Source of the DNA: Ipomoea triloba
Lineage: Eukaryota; Streptophyta; Magnoliopsida; Solanales; Convolvulaceae
DNA: 64,000 bases
Reading direction: 5' to 3'
Assembly (NCBI RefSeq): GCF_003576645.1
Contig: NC_044919.1
Coordinates: 28,845,536-28,909,535 of the forward strand
Numbering within the stretch: the first letter of the stretch is position 1; each line of letters opens with the position of its first letter. The translations under genes and the position numbers were made by a program. Below are positions 1 through 10,493 of the stretch, piece after piece. The notes under the pieces are model-generated. The model did not search any database, had not been told where the DNA came from, and worked only from the letters and a program-made list of their open reading frames with translations.

Positions 1-206
1 GGTACTGTTAACTTCCCCGCCATTCTTGTAACTGTCACCTGTAATCCGCGCAGGTGTGTCCGCACCCCCCTGACTGGACGAGAAAGAAAGGATTTATCGG
101 AGCAACCCCCCAGGTTCCAGACCAAGGAGTAAACTTTCCCGTATGAGCATTCGGTACATGTATCAGTCCGTGGAAGAGTGAAGGGGTCACCACTACTGAG
201 AGGAGC
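1..206. other. Organelle-like sequence, unassigned
   Basis: No open frame of interest is visible. The base composition and style resemble plant mitochondrial spacer DNA, and a nad5 exon 1 fragment follows directly at about 207. The sequence before the nad5 piece differs from that before the two later nad5 copies (669 and 1932), so this is a separate junction. Assignment to mitochondrial DNA is inference. Confidence 0.35.
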
Positions 207-316
207 CCCTGCTCGGTAGTTCCGTAGCAGGTTGTTTCGGACGTTTTCTAGGAAAAGAAGGAACCGCTATAATAACCACCACGTGCGTTTCATTCTCTTC
301 GATCTTATCTTTGATT
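207..316 (+). pseudogene. nad5: Mitochondrial nad5 exon 1 fragment, copy 1 (cut by gap)
   Basis: These 110 bases are identical to 670-779, which encodes part of NADH dehydrogenase subunit 5 (mitochondrial complex I). The fragment runs into the N gap at 317 and lacks the first codons of nad5. A nuclear copy of mitochondrial DNA is the likely explanation. A stray mitochondrial contig in the assembly is the alternative. Confidence 0.7.
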
Positions 317-585
317 NNNNNNNNNNNNNNNNNNNNNNNNNNNNNNNNNNNNNNNNNNNNNNNNNNNNNNNNNNNNNNNNNNNNNNNNNNNNNNNNNNNN
401 NNNNNNNNNNNNNNNNNNNNNNNNNNNNNNNNNNNNNNNNNNNNNNNNNNNNNNNNNNNNNNNNNNNNNNNNNNNNNNNNNNNNNNNNNNNNNNNNNNNN
501 NNNNNNNNNNNNNNNNNNNNNNNNNNNNNNNNNNNNNNNNNNNNNNNNNNNNNNNNNNNNNNNNNNNNNNNNNNNNNNNNNNNNN
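317..585. other. Assembly gap (269 N)
   Basis: A run of undetermined bases. The sequence on both sides carries the same nad5 segment, so the gap joins pieces that may overlap or be redundant. Confidence 0.99.
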
Positions 586-668
586 ATGCTTCCTCAAGAG
601 TAGCTTATTCGAGAACAACCAATGAGTGCACAAGAGCTGATAGGCCAAGAGTTGATTCCATTTCAGCG

Positions 669-872
669 CCCCTGCTCGGTAGTTCCGTAGCAGGTTGTTT
701 CGGACGTTTTCTAGGAAAAGAAGGAACCGCTATAATAACCACCACGTGCGTTTCATTCTCTTCGATCTTATCTTTGATTGCTTTTTATGAAGTCGCACCG
801 GGAGCTAGTGCTTGCTATCTAAGAATTGCTCCATGGATCTCATCGGAAATGTTTGATGCTTCTTGGGGCTTC
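669..872 (+). pseudogene. nad5: Mitochondrial nad5 exon 1 fragment, copy 2
   Basis: The frame reads as nad5 exon 1, from the [16 protein letters not shown] part through [20 protein letters not shown] to DASWGF, a very conserved stretch of complex I subunit ND5. The usual first codons (MYLLIVF) are missing and replaced by unrelated sequence. The homology ends near 872, where the plant gene normally has its exon 1/intron 1 border, and the following 400 bases look like group II intron or spacer DNA. Without the rest of the trans-spliced gene it cannot make the subunit. Confidence 0.85.
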
Positions 873-1566
873 TTTGGCGACCGTGAAGTCACCGGATGAA
901 TTGCCGAGTAAATAGATCAGATCCGGACGCGGCTGTTGCTCCGCGGCGATACGGACTCGACCCGCTCCTACCCACCCCGGGGCACCATAGCATGTCGGGA
1001 ATAAGGGGGGACATACTTAACGTAACCACTCCCTTGGTTGGGGGCTGTGCCGCCCTGCCTTTCGATCGATACACAGTTGAGGAGGCCGATCACGAACGCT
1101 ACAGGTGTGGGAGCGATCCTGGTCAGGGAAGGCTAAGACGGCGCCTCGCATATGGGTAGCAAGAGGGCGCTTATGCCCCGACGGTGGGGCCTTATGGGGA
1201 AGGGCCCAGCCCAATAGGGACAGCACACCCCCCACTTTAAGCGCACCTCTGTATCGACTGAATCACTCGAGCAGCTTAACAGTAATCGTGTGGGAGATCG
1301 CCGCAAGGGTGATCTTCGCAGCCAGATCAATAATAATCATCGTAGAAAGGGTGATCTCTGTAGACAACTCAACAACAACCACGATGGGGGCTGCGTTCCC
1401 CTCCTAGTGAATTCTGCTCCCATCCAAGCCACGGACTTCCAAGCGGCGGCGCAAACCATTCAACAGACGGTGGCGACGATGGCCTAGCTAGTAGTAGGGA
1501 GCCAGGGATGCAAGGCGTTTGCCACCTCATCAGCGGCGTTTGCCTCTTCTTTATCCAGTGGCGTCC

Positions 1567-1757
1567 TGCTCCTCAATTGGCGTCACCTCCTCAAGTGGCG
1601 TCACTTCCTCAAGTGGCGTCACCTCCTCGAGCAGCGTCACCTCCTCAAATGGCGTCACTTCCTCGAGCAGCGTCACATCCTCAAGTAGCATCGTATCCTC
1701 AGGTGGCATCACCTCCTCAAGCAGCATCACCTCCTCAAGTGGCGTCACCTCTCAAAT
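1567..1757 (+). repeat. 18-base minisatellite
   Basis: About ten head-to-tail units close to CTCCTCAAGTGGCGTCAC, with variants carrying GAGCAGC or TAGCATC. The period is a multiple of three, so every frame reads as a repeated hexapeptide (for example ASPPQV). That explains the long open frames here, and I do not regard them as genes. The same array recurs at about 2830-3020 in the duplicate. Confidence 0.9.
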
Positions 1758-1931
1758 TCCGTGAAAAAAATAAAATAAAACTTTATTCCCTTAGGGCCGG
1801 CACGAGATCCGATCTTACTAGCTATCTAACGGGATGGTGTTTTCTGGNATGCTTCCTCAAGAGTAGCTTATTCGAGAACAACCAATGAGTGCACAAGAGC
1901 TGATAGGCCAAGAGTTGATTCCATTTCAGCG

Positions 1932-2135
1932 CCCCTGCTCGGTAGTTCCGTAGCAGGTTGTTTCGGACGTTTTCTAGGAAAAGAAGGAACCGCTATAATA
2001 ACCACCACGTGCGTTTCATTCTCTTCGATCTTATCTTTGATTGCTTTTTATGAAGTCGCACCGGGAGCTAGTGCTTGCTATCTAAGAATTGCTCCATGGA
2101 TCTCATCGGAAATGTTTGATGCTTCTTGGGGCTTC
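1932..2135 (+). pseudogene. nad5: Mitochondrial nad5 exon 1 fragment, copy 3
   Basis: Identical to 669-872 and part of the 1,262-base duplication. It also lacks the start of nad5 and everything downstream of exon 1. If the duplication is an assembly artefact, this and the copy at 669 are the same locus. Confidence 0.85.
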
Positions 2136-2829
2136 TTTGGCGACCGTGAAGTCACCGGATGAATTGCCGAGTAAATAGATCAGATCCGGACGCGGCTGTT
2201 GCTCCGCGGCGATACGGACTCGACCCGCTCCTACCCACCCCGGGGCACCATAGCATGTCGGGAATAAGGGGGGACATACTTAACGTAACCACTCCCTTGG
2301 TTGGGGGCTGTGCCGCCCTGCCTTTCGATCGATACACAGTTGAGGAGGCCGATCACGAACGCTACAGGTGTGGGAGCGATCCTGGTCAGGGAAGGCTAAG
2401 ACGGCGCCTCGCATATGGGTAGCAAGAGGGCGCTTATGCCCCGACGGTGGGGCCTTATGGGGAAGGGCCCAGCCCAATAGGGACAGCACACCCCCCACTT
2501 TAAGCGCACCTCTGTATCGACTGAATCACTCGAGCAGCTTAACAGTAATCGTGTGGGAGATCGCCGCAAGGGTGATCTTCGCAGCCAGATCAATAATAAT
2601 CATCGTAGAAAGGGTGATCTCTGTAGACAACTCAACAACAACCACGATGGGGGCTGCGTTCCCCTCCTAGTGAATTCTGCTCCCATCCAAGCCACGGACT
2701 TCCAAGCGGCGGCGCAAACCATTCAACAGACGGTGGCGACGATGGCCTAGCTAGTAGTAGGGAGCCAGGGATGCAAGGCGTTTGCCACCTCATCAGCGGC
2801 GTTTGCCTCTTCTTTATCCAGTGGCGTCC

Positions 2830-3020
2830 TGCTCCTCAATTGGCGTCACCTCCTCAAGTGGCGTCACTTCCTCAAGTGGCGTCACCTCCTCGAGCAGCGT
2901 CACCTCCTCAAATGGCGTCACTTCCTCGAGCAGCGTCACATCCTCAAGTAGCATCGTATCCTCAGGTGGCATCACCTCCTCAAGCAGCATCACCTCCTCA
3001 AGTGGCGTCACCTCTCAAAT
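2830..3020 (+). repeat. 18-base minisatellite, duplicate array
   Basis: Same array and variants as 1567-1757, inside copy 2 of the 1,262-base duplication. Confidence 0.9.
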
Positions 3021-3044
3021 TCCGTGAAAAAAATAAAATAAAAC

Positions 3045-3560
3045 TTTATTCCCTTAGGGCCGGCACGAGATCCGATCTTACTAGCTATCTAACGGGATGG
3101 TGTTTTCTGGGTAAAGCTTAAGGCTTTGCTACGAAAACACCACACTCTATTCTCTTAGGGCCGGCACGAGATTCGATCTCACTAGCTACCTGACAAGAGA
3201 GTGTTTTTCTGGGACAAGCCAGAGCTCAAGCAGCGTCACCTCTCAAATTTCGTAAAAATAAAATAAAATAAAACTTTATTCTCTTAGGGTCGGCACGAGA
3301 TCTGATCTTGCTAACTAGCTACCTGACGGGAGGGTGTTTTCTGGGTATGTAAAGCTTAAGGCTTTGCTACGAAAACACCACACTCTATTCTCTTAGGGCC
3401 GACACGAGATCCGATCTCGCTAGCTAACTGACGGGAGAGTGTGTTTTTTTGTGACAAACCAGAGGCTTGATTTCAAAAACACCACGCTCTAATCCCTTAG
3501 GGCCGGTACGAGATCCAATCTCGCTAGCTACCTAACGGGAGAGCTGACCTTTGACCGAGC
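3045..3560 (+). repeat. About 110-base degenerate repeat with GGCCGGCACGAGATC core
   Basis: Five imperfect copies start near 3050, 3152, 3282, 3389 and 3495. Each has a core like TTAGGGCCGGCACGAGATC followed by a TAGCTA(C/T)CT segment and a GGGAG/TGTTTT segment. The first copy is also in the 1,262-base duplication (about 1790). The 3' end (3560-3720) is GC-rich, with repeated CTCGGCC motifs. The unit is not recognised; it could be an internal tandem repeat of an LTR retrotransposon or a satellite-like element. Confidence 0.7.
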
Positions 3561-3968
3561 TTGCGGCTGGTCGAAGTGAGCTCGCACACGGAACGCCCAA
3601 AAACAAAAACAACAAAATAAAACAAATCTAATTAACACTTGGCCGAGGTCATGTCTCGGCCACAATGCCCGAGGCACGGGGTCGGCCTCGGCCACAATTC
3701 TCTTACCATTCGAAAAAAATAATAATTTTTACACACGTTAAGTTTCTTTTGCCTTTACGAATTTTTGAAAGGTTTAATTACAATGTTTAATTACAAATTT
3801 TTGTAAGTTTTAAGTGTATGCAGTGTTTTTTATTGACTTATTTGACTGTATCTTTTAAATATAAATATAAATAAATAAATAGACTCTTCTACGTAATTTT
3901 GTTTCCTAAAAAATGGTTATATCGGTCTACTTATAATTGCAACGAACACCTCAACGGCGTGAGCAACC

Positions 3969-6900
3969 ATGGCGGCTCGATCTGCCGCTAAGCGCAACGC
4001 TGAGCGAAGATTTCAGAATCCTAAATTACACTTCGGTTTTGCTTTGATCGTTGCTGAGTCCGTACTTGTTGCGCTTATCATCGCCTATGTTCCATGTAAA
4101 TATCAGCAATCCACACTCCATCCCTAGTTCTATCTTCTTCTGTTTTGTGAATTTCTCTTAATTGTTATGTGGCAATTCATTGGTTTCAGATACAAAGATA
4201 GATTGGGATGCTTATATGTCTCAGGTTTGAGTCTAATCTTGCTTCAAATTTTGGTTTCTGATTTCACTACTTTGCTGATTTACTCGTTGCTGAATAGGTG
4301 AGTGGTTTTCTCGGAGGGGAGAGGGATTACGAGAACTTGAAAGGTGACACTGGGCCTCTAGTATATCCAGCTGGCTTTCTCTACCTTTATTCTGCCATAC
4401 AATATGTTACAGGAGGCCAGGTCTTTCTTGCTCAGGTATTTTGTTTGCTTCACTTTCTTTCAGTTTGTTTATGACTAATGCCTACTGTGAAACACCAAGT
4501 GACCCTTAGATTTCTCCCTTTAAAATGAAAGAATCCTGATTTCAAGTGAAAGGAATCAACTTTGTCATATCTAATTCTGATTAATTGATGCCATTGCAGA
4601 TTCTATTTGGCCTTCTCTATATTCTAAATCTTGGAATTACCTTGTTCATCTATCTGAAGACTGATGTGGTATGGGGCTTCACTTATGAAATGGAAGTGCT
4701 TGTCAAATTAAATGCTGCATTTTTTTTTATTTTTTATTTTTGCAGTAAAATCAAATTATTGTGTTAATCCAGACTTCATAAGAGTAAAATAGTTTAAATT
4801 GTAGAATCGACTTTGAAGTCATTTACAGAAAGTTTGAGTTACTGTACCCCAGGTTCCCTGGTGGGCTTTGTCACTGCTTTCTCTGTCCAAAAGGGTTCAC
4901 TCCATCTTTGTGCTTCGCTTGTTCAATGATTGTTTAGCCACAACTATCCTACACGGTGCACTGCTCTTACTTCTTTATCAGAAGTGGCATCTAGGTCTAA
5001 TAATCTTCAGGTAGTTTTGTTTTACTCCTTTGTGATTTTTTATTTCGTTGGAACTATCATTTCTAGCAACTTTGGGGTTGGTAAAGAGTAATTATCAATT
5101 ATCCTCTTGGTACAGTGCAGCCGTTTCAGTGAAAATGAATGTGCTTCTTTACGCTCCACCTTTATTGCTCCTCATGGTGAAGGTATATACTGTTATTTAC
5201 GTTAGGCCAGGCTTTGAAGAATTTAATTTTAGCATTGTGCATATTCCTAAACAAGCTCTTTGCTGTATTTGAAATACAGGCAATGCCTATTGATGGAGTA
5301 ATATCTGCCTTAGCTGGGGCAGCGCTGGTGCAGGTGCTTATTTATTTGAGTTTGTTGTCAAAATGTTATTTACGTTGAATTTGAGAGGTCAAATGTGAAT
5401 GGCATGTTATCGAGATCCTTCCTTGTTCTTTGATGTTTAACAAGGACATTTGTTTTTCTTCATGATCAGGTGAGTCAGATTACAGATTAGATTGTACTGA
5501 ATGGAGCTATTTGGTGATCAAACACTTCATCATCTTGCAATACAATTGTGACTGGTGCAGATTCTCTTAGGGCTGCCTTTTATCTTACAACATCCGGTTT
5601 CATACATATCAAGAGCTTTCAATCTTGGTCGTGTATTCATCCACTTTTGGTACTTTCTTAAACACAAAGTAAATGGAGATATGTTATATGTTAGATTAAT
5701 TGGTAATATAAGAACATACTGTGTATAAAGAAAAGATTGAGAGAATTTTTTGTGATTCTGGAGAATGCACAATCTTTGGCAGATTGTAACTTTTGGATGA
5801 ATAATAATTTTAATTGCACCTTTCAACTAATCATTTTGAGAGACCTTTAGTGATTCTGAAAAAAAAAATGAATAAAAGATCTCTGCTTGATCATAGCACA
5901 CCTTATGGCAAATCCTATAAGAATTATTGATTTCATTACTCACTGAATTCTCCAATTATAAGATCATAACGCATAGAAGTTTTATTTGCTTTTTTTTTTT
6001 TTTTTTTTTTAAAAAAAATTTTTTTTTAAATTTTTTAATTTTTATACACATAATATATTTAATACTTATGCTTTATTGCAGGTCTGTTAACTTCAAATTT
6101 GTTCCTGAGGAGCTATTTGTTTCAAAGCCATTTGCTCTCTCTTTGTTGGCTGCTCACCTGACCCTGCTTATTGTTTTTGCTCACTATAGATGGTGCAGGT
6201 AAGCATTAATGTTATCACACATTCTTGAATAGTGAGTACATTAGAATAGGAAGCCCTTGGTCTTTCATTTCCTTTGTGCTTGTTGGATGAGATAGTAAGA
6301 AAAGGGATATGCTATTTTGCCACAATGTTGGTTCAGCCCAAAAGATATCAGTTCACATTTTTTTCCTAGCTTTCCTACACATGCTCTTAATCGAACAGTG
6401 GACTCAACTTGAAATTCCTTCAATTATCTATCTTTTGCAGACATGAAGGAGGACTTTTCGCTTTCTTGCAGTCTAGGATTGTTCAACTGAAGCATAGAAT
6501 AGTAACTTTATTTTCCTTATCTCGTAAACCACTCTCCAGTCAGAACTTAACCCACAAACGTCTTCAACCCGATCGTAAGTTTGCATGCAAAATCTTCTCA
6601 TGGATGTGAATTCTCTTCCACCTTCTTTTATTAGTTTCATGATTAACATCTTCTGACAGATTGTTTTTATTTGCGGGGTTTCCCCCTTTTTAATGGGATA
6701 TCATATATTTTCATTTGGCTGTATCAGATATTGTGAGTACAATGTTTGTTGGGAATTTTATCGGCATCATATGTGCTCGCTCCCTTCATTATCAGTTTTA
6801 CTCTTGGTAAGTTCTGCAACGCATGTAATTTGTTTCAGTAATAGTGTTCGAATTCATTGATTTTGTGCCATATCCAAGTACCTTCATGTGATCCATCTTG

Positions 6901-7416
6901 GTAAATGAAACTTAGGGGACTATAGCGATTTTTATTAGTCAAGCCAAGATGCAAAAATACAATTGCAACCAACCGGCTCTTATACCCTTGGGCATCTCTT
7001 CAATCTTCCCCGATACCCAAAGAGAAATATCCCATCCAAACTGTAGCTTTCGAATGAATTAGAACTTCCATTGATGTTGCTCTTTTGTTCTGTTCTTCCA
7101 GGTACTTTTACAGCATACCATATCTATTGTGGAAAACACGATTCCCTACATTTGTCCGGTATTTTGCTTGATTCAATTACGAGTCCTCTTATTGTTTTCT
7201 GTTTGCTCGATTTAATGGTTCACACTTTTCTCCAGTCTATTGCTGTTCTTGGTAGTGGAGTTGTGCTGGAATGTCTACCCTTCCAACGAATATTCCTCTG
7301 TCTTCCTCCTCTCTGCGCATTTAGCCATTCTGGGAGGCCTATGGACTGCTTCACCAGAATATCCCTATGCAGATCTGACAAGCAATAAATCATCCACATC
7401 AAAGAAGAGCAGATGA
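3969..7416 (+). CDS. ALG3: Dol-P-Man:Man5GlcNAc2-PP-Dol alpha-1,3-mannosyltransferase
   Basis: ALG3 adds the first lumenal mannose (from dolichyl-phosphate mannose, alpha-1,3) to the Man5GlcNAc2-PP-dolichol precursor of N-glycans in the ER membrane. Thirteen exons give an uninterrupted 434-residue frame: 3969-4095, 4190-4224, 4298-4435, 4600-4668, 4853-5010, 5116-5182, 5280-5333, 5561-5649, 6082-6198, 6441-6574, 6728-6806, 7102-7158, 7236-7416, all with GT-AG borders. Family landmarks in order are [94 protein letters not shown] and [13 protein letters not shown]. Many hydrophobic segments fit a polytopic membrane enzyme, and the length matches Arabidopsis ALG3 (about 438). The start is the first ATG of the frame ([10 protein letters not shown]). 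A TATA-like AT stretch lies near 3856-3880. Confidence 0.95.
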
Positions 7417-8137
7417 TCAAAATTTTGAACGGCTCAGATCACTTTCTGGATTAGCATTTCACATCCAACTTATCCCCATCCCCCTTGTGTGACATAGATG
7501 GCAGTAAAGCCAAAGACCAAATTTTCCATAATCTTCTAGTGCACAGTAGAGCGAAGTTCGACATTTGCCGTCCTGACAGTTTTGACATTATCATCTCTTT
7601 TAAAAGAGAAAGTTGTCGTTTTCAAAAAAAAAAAAAAAAAAAAAAAGGAAGAGAAATTTGTCACATTTTAAAATTTACTTTATATTTTATGTAGTGGAGT
7701 TTTATTTAAGTCTTTATTCTTGAGTAAAATTTACGAAACATTCATGATTCTTTACAATGTAGTTTTATGAGTAAAGTCTACTTAAATCAGTTTAAATTGC
7801 TCTTAATTAATCTCTTCAAACTACGAAGATTCATAAGATATTTTTATTGTAACTACTAAATTGTTTTTTTTTTAGGATCGTAAGTTAATTGTTCGATTAA
7901 CTTACATAGGAGTTACTTTTTTATGTTCTTTCCTATATTTTATTATTTTAAATTTACATTTCTTTATATTTTATTATTTTGAGTTTCCATTACACCCCAC
8001 AGCGTTACACGGGATATATAACTTAACTAATCATGACGCATTGACATAAATAAATGGAATCTTTTGAATACTTCAACCCCCCTTCCCCCCCCCCCCCCCC
8101 CCCAAATGAAAAACTAAAAATTAAACCACCAATCAAC
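7417..8137. other. ALG3/RALF spacer
   Basis: Convergent spacer after ALG3. It holds the ALG3 3' UTR, poly(A) tracts (for example 7625-7645), AT-rich sequence and a poly(C) tract at about 8085-8103. No gene seen. Confidence 0.6.
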
Positions 8138-8320
8138 CATGAACAAGGTCAAGATGTAGAAAAAATTTGCACAAATGACAACAAACCAATATGAGATAAC
8201 TTTTTTTTTTTAGATTACTGTGTCACATGTTATATAAAAGTAAAAGAGCATGGTAGCATATCTGCATATGATATGATACAACTAAAAATGAAATGATAGA
8301 GATAGAAAATAGAAAATTAA

Positions 8321-8677
8321 CTACTCCGGGCTCCGGCAACGATTAATGGCGCTGCAGCCGCGGGTGTAGGGGTTAGCTTGAGCGCCGGGCTGGCAGTTGT
8401 AGTAAGAGCTGCCGCGGCGAGAGCACAGCGTGTTGCCCTTCTGCAGCGCGTCGTAGCTAATGTAATTGCTGGTGGCTAAGATGCGCCGGTTGCTCTCCGT
8501 GTCCATTTCGAATTCTTCGCCGCTCGTCATGCACTCTGCTATGGAGCCTTTGCAGCCTTCCGCCGGCATCCATCCGGCCACGTCGAGGTCGCCGTCGGCG
8601 TCGACGGAGACGGTGAACAGAGATGCGATTAACAGACAAGAGATGAAGAGGAATGCGCAAGTCGAGGCGTTCGCCAT
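8321..8677 (-). CDS. RALF: RALF peptide hormone precursor A
   Basis: Precursor of a secreted Rapid Alkalinization Factor, a cysteine-rich peptide that signals through FERONIA-type receptor kinases at the cell surface. The single-exon product is 118 residues. A signal peptide ends near residue 27 (VSVDA). The site-1 protease signature RRIL is at 64-67. The mature region starts near 68, with YISY at 72-75 and four cysteines at 85, 95, 108 and 114 in the pattern CSRRG...YYNC...RGC...RC. The prodomain has the usual GSIAEC and EEFEMD parts. The frame is open further upstream, but the ATG at 8677 (MANAS) precedes a proper signal peptide, and a TATA-like TTTAAATA lies about 65 bases upstream. Position next to LPA1 supports RALF1 orthology (from memory). 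It has a close tandem copy at 10656. Confidence 0.95.
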   Translation of the reverse strand: MANASTCAFLFISCLLIASLFTVSVDADGDLDVAGWMPAEGCKGSIAECMTSGEEFEMDTESNRRILATSNYISYDALQKGNTLCSRRGSSYYNCQPGAQANPYTRGCSAINRCRSPE

Positions 8678-8832
8678 TGCTGAGCTCTCTCTGTCTATAA
8701 TGAGGAGTAGTAATTGGATCATACTCACATTGGCATAGAGTATTTAAATGGAAAAAGAGGGCGGAGTAGTAATGAGTAGTAGTAATTGCATATTGGCATA
8801 GAGCATTTAAATGGAAAAAGAGGGCGGAGTAG

Positions 8833-9212
8833 GGGTAATTTATATCGTGGACCAGGGTTCACAATGCATTGTGTACCCCGTAAAAAGGTGAGTTTTGTGT
8901 ATTCTAGACAATCGTTTATTGTATTTTAGACAATCATTCTGTGTATTCTAAACAACCGATCTGTATATTTATATTAGTAACACGGGTTGTGATGTGTTTG
9001 TGCATTCGAATGTTAGGAGGATGAGTTCTGTGTATTTTGTGTTAATATTCTATGTATCCTAACATTCAAATGCACAAACACATCACAACATGTGTTACTA
9101 ACATGAATACACAGAATGATTGCCTAGAATACACAGAATGTGTCCCCTATAATACACAGAACTCATCTCCTTACGGTGTGCCCTGGTCTACGGAATAATG
9201 ATCCCGATGTAG
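8833..9212. mobile_element. Foldback MITE-like insertion
   Basis: A 380-base insertion that is absent from the matching site in block B, near 11101. GTAG flanks it on both sides. The ends are inverted repeats (TCGTGGACCAGGG near 8846 and CCCTGGTCTACGG near 9181). The two halves pair along much of their length, including a 40-base stem formed by about 8979-9020 and 9058-9097. It has no coding capacity, so it is a non-autonomous terminal-inverted-repeat element. Related ends occur at 23166-23668. Confidence 0.8.
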
Positions 9213-10493
9213 AAGTTTTTAAAAATTATTAATTATTTTGATTTTTTGTTTTTCAATAAATTTTATATAGTACCTACCAAACATCATACTCACATTATAT
9301 TGTTCTGTATTATTTAATATATTTTTTAGAATATTTTTTTGCAAGACCGGCTAACTTAGATTTCATCCATCATTCCATCAACCATCGACTATTGCCAGGA
9401 GCTAAAGAGAGAAGCAACTTAAAAGCTAAGCCCATATCTAGAGTTGTCAAAACAGTTCCAACTTGCTGAATTATTGAACCCATTTAATCCGTATTTTAGA
9501 CATGTTGGGTTGGAAATTTTTCAATCTGATCTATTTTTGGATGAACCCAGGCGGGTCAGCCTGTATGGGCTGATTGGTCCGTTTTGATATCTCTACACAT
9601 ATCCTAGCGAGATACATGACATGTAGAGCCTAACATAGGCACATGCCCATTTGCTCTTTGTATCACTAAATTTCGGTGTTATTTTTTTTAATACGCGAGT
9701 TGATTAAGCATGTCAATATCATAACTATCTAACGTTGTTACTGAAATTATATAATTATCATTATTTTTCCCAACTAGTAATTTTGGACTTGTAAAAAAAA
9801 AGTCTTCGTGTTGTCTCTGTCCACCATGATGCCATTCCACTGGCGCTACACAAATTCATGTTAAACTTGTACAATTTTACTTGATCCAATGTGACTTTCT
9901 TATGGTTATAAATTTATAATCTCAAGATTTGATGACCATTTCATGATCTCACTGCCCATCTACCAGATTCACATTTGTTAATACACAAGTTGCTATTTCA
10001 ATTTATGAGTTCAAAAAGTTATAACATTGCCCTGAAAAGAGTGATAGATTAAGTAAAATATTATTTATATGTCAAAAGATTACGAGTTTAATTCTTGTCA
10101 ACACACTTTCAGTTGAGCTCGTCATACAAGATCTTCCAAGTGTAATTTACCACTCCTATGTAGGATTTACTTCATGCACATCACTTGGGTAGTAAGTAGT
10201 AATTGCGGGTTTTTCAAATCTCTGTATTGTATTTTATTTTTTCTGATTAAATGTACAAAATAGGAGAGGTGATGTTTACGCTTTGAATAATTGTTCAACC
10301 ACTGGCAATAGTTTAGTTGTCGTAATCTCACACCCAATTATTATTATAAGGTATATTAGGGGACCTAATCAAACGGTGGATAGAACACTAGAGGATGTCA
10401 ACCGTGTTTGGTTTGGGGGTTGATTAAAAAACTTTTTTGTTTTTGTTTAAAGATCTGAAATTCTGGCCTACCTGGTTCTCTGCATTGCCGCCG

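Larger units (their letters stand above)
586..1847 (+). repeat. 1,262-base direct duplication, copy 1
   Basis: This stretch appears identical to 1849-3110, at a constant offset of 1,263 bases. It holds nad5 exon 1 with flanking mitochondrial-like sequence, a short region that reads like a degraded polyprotein fragment (about 1266-1490), and an 18-base minisatellite. It begins exactly after the N gap and ends exactly at a lone N at 1848. That placement suggests two contigs covering the same locus rather than a real tandem duplication. Confidence 0.9.
1849..3110 (+). repeat. 1,262-base direct duplication, copy 2
   Basis: Second copy of the unit described for 586-1847. This copy continues without a break into the repeat-rich sequence at 3111-3720, so it is the more trustworthy of the two. 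No difference from copy 1 was found by eye. Confidence 0.9.
8138..10440 (-). repeat. RALF tandem duplication block, copy A
   Basis: Carries RALF gene A and both of its flanks. Sequence just downstream of the gene (from about 8138), the promoter, and a 5' flank at about 9215-9350 and 9776-10440 are repeated in block B (10494-12140). Compared with block B, this copy has an extra 380-base foldback element at 8833-9212 and a duplicated TATA-region segment (8738-8760 and 8804-8830). The 9380-9700 interval differs between blocks. Confidence 0.85.

Noticed and set aside
1508..1888. Open frames over the 18-base array (and its copy at 2771-3121)
   Set aside because: The array period is divisible by three, so all frames stay open; no gene features.
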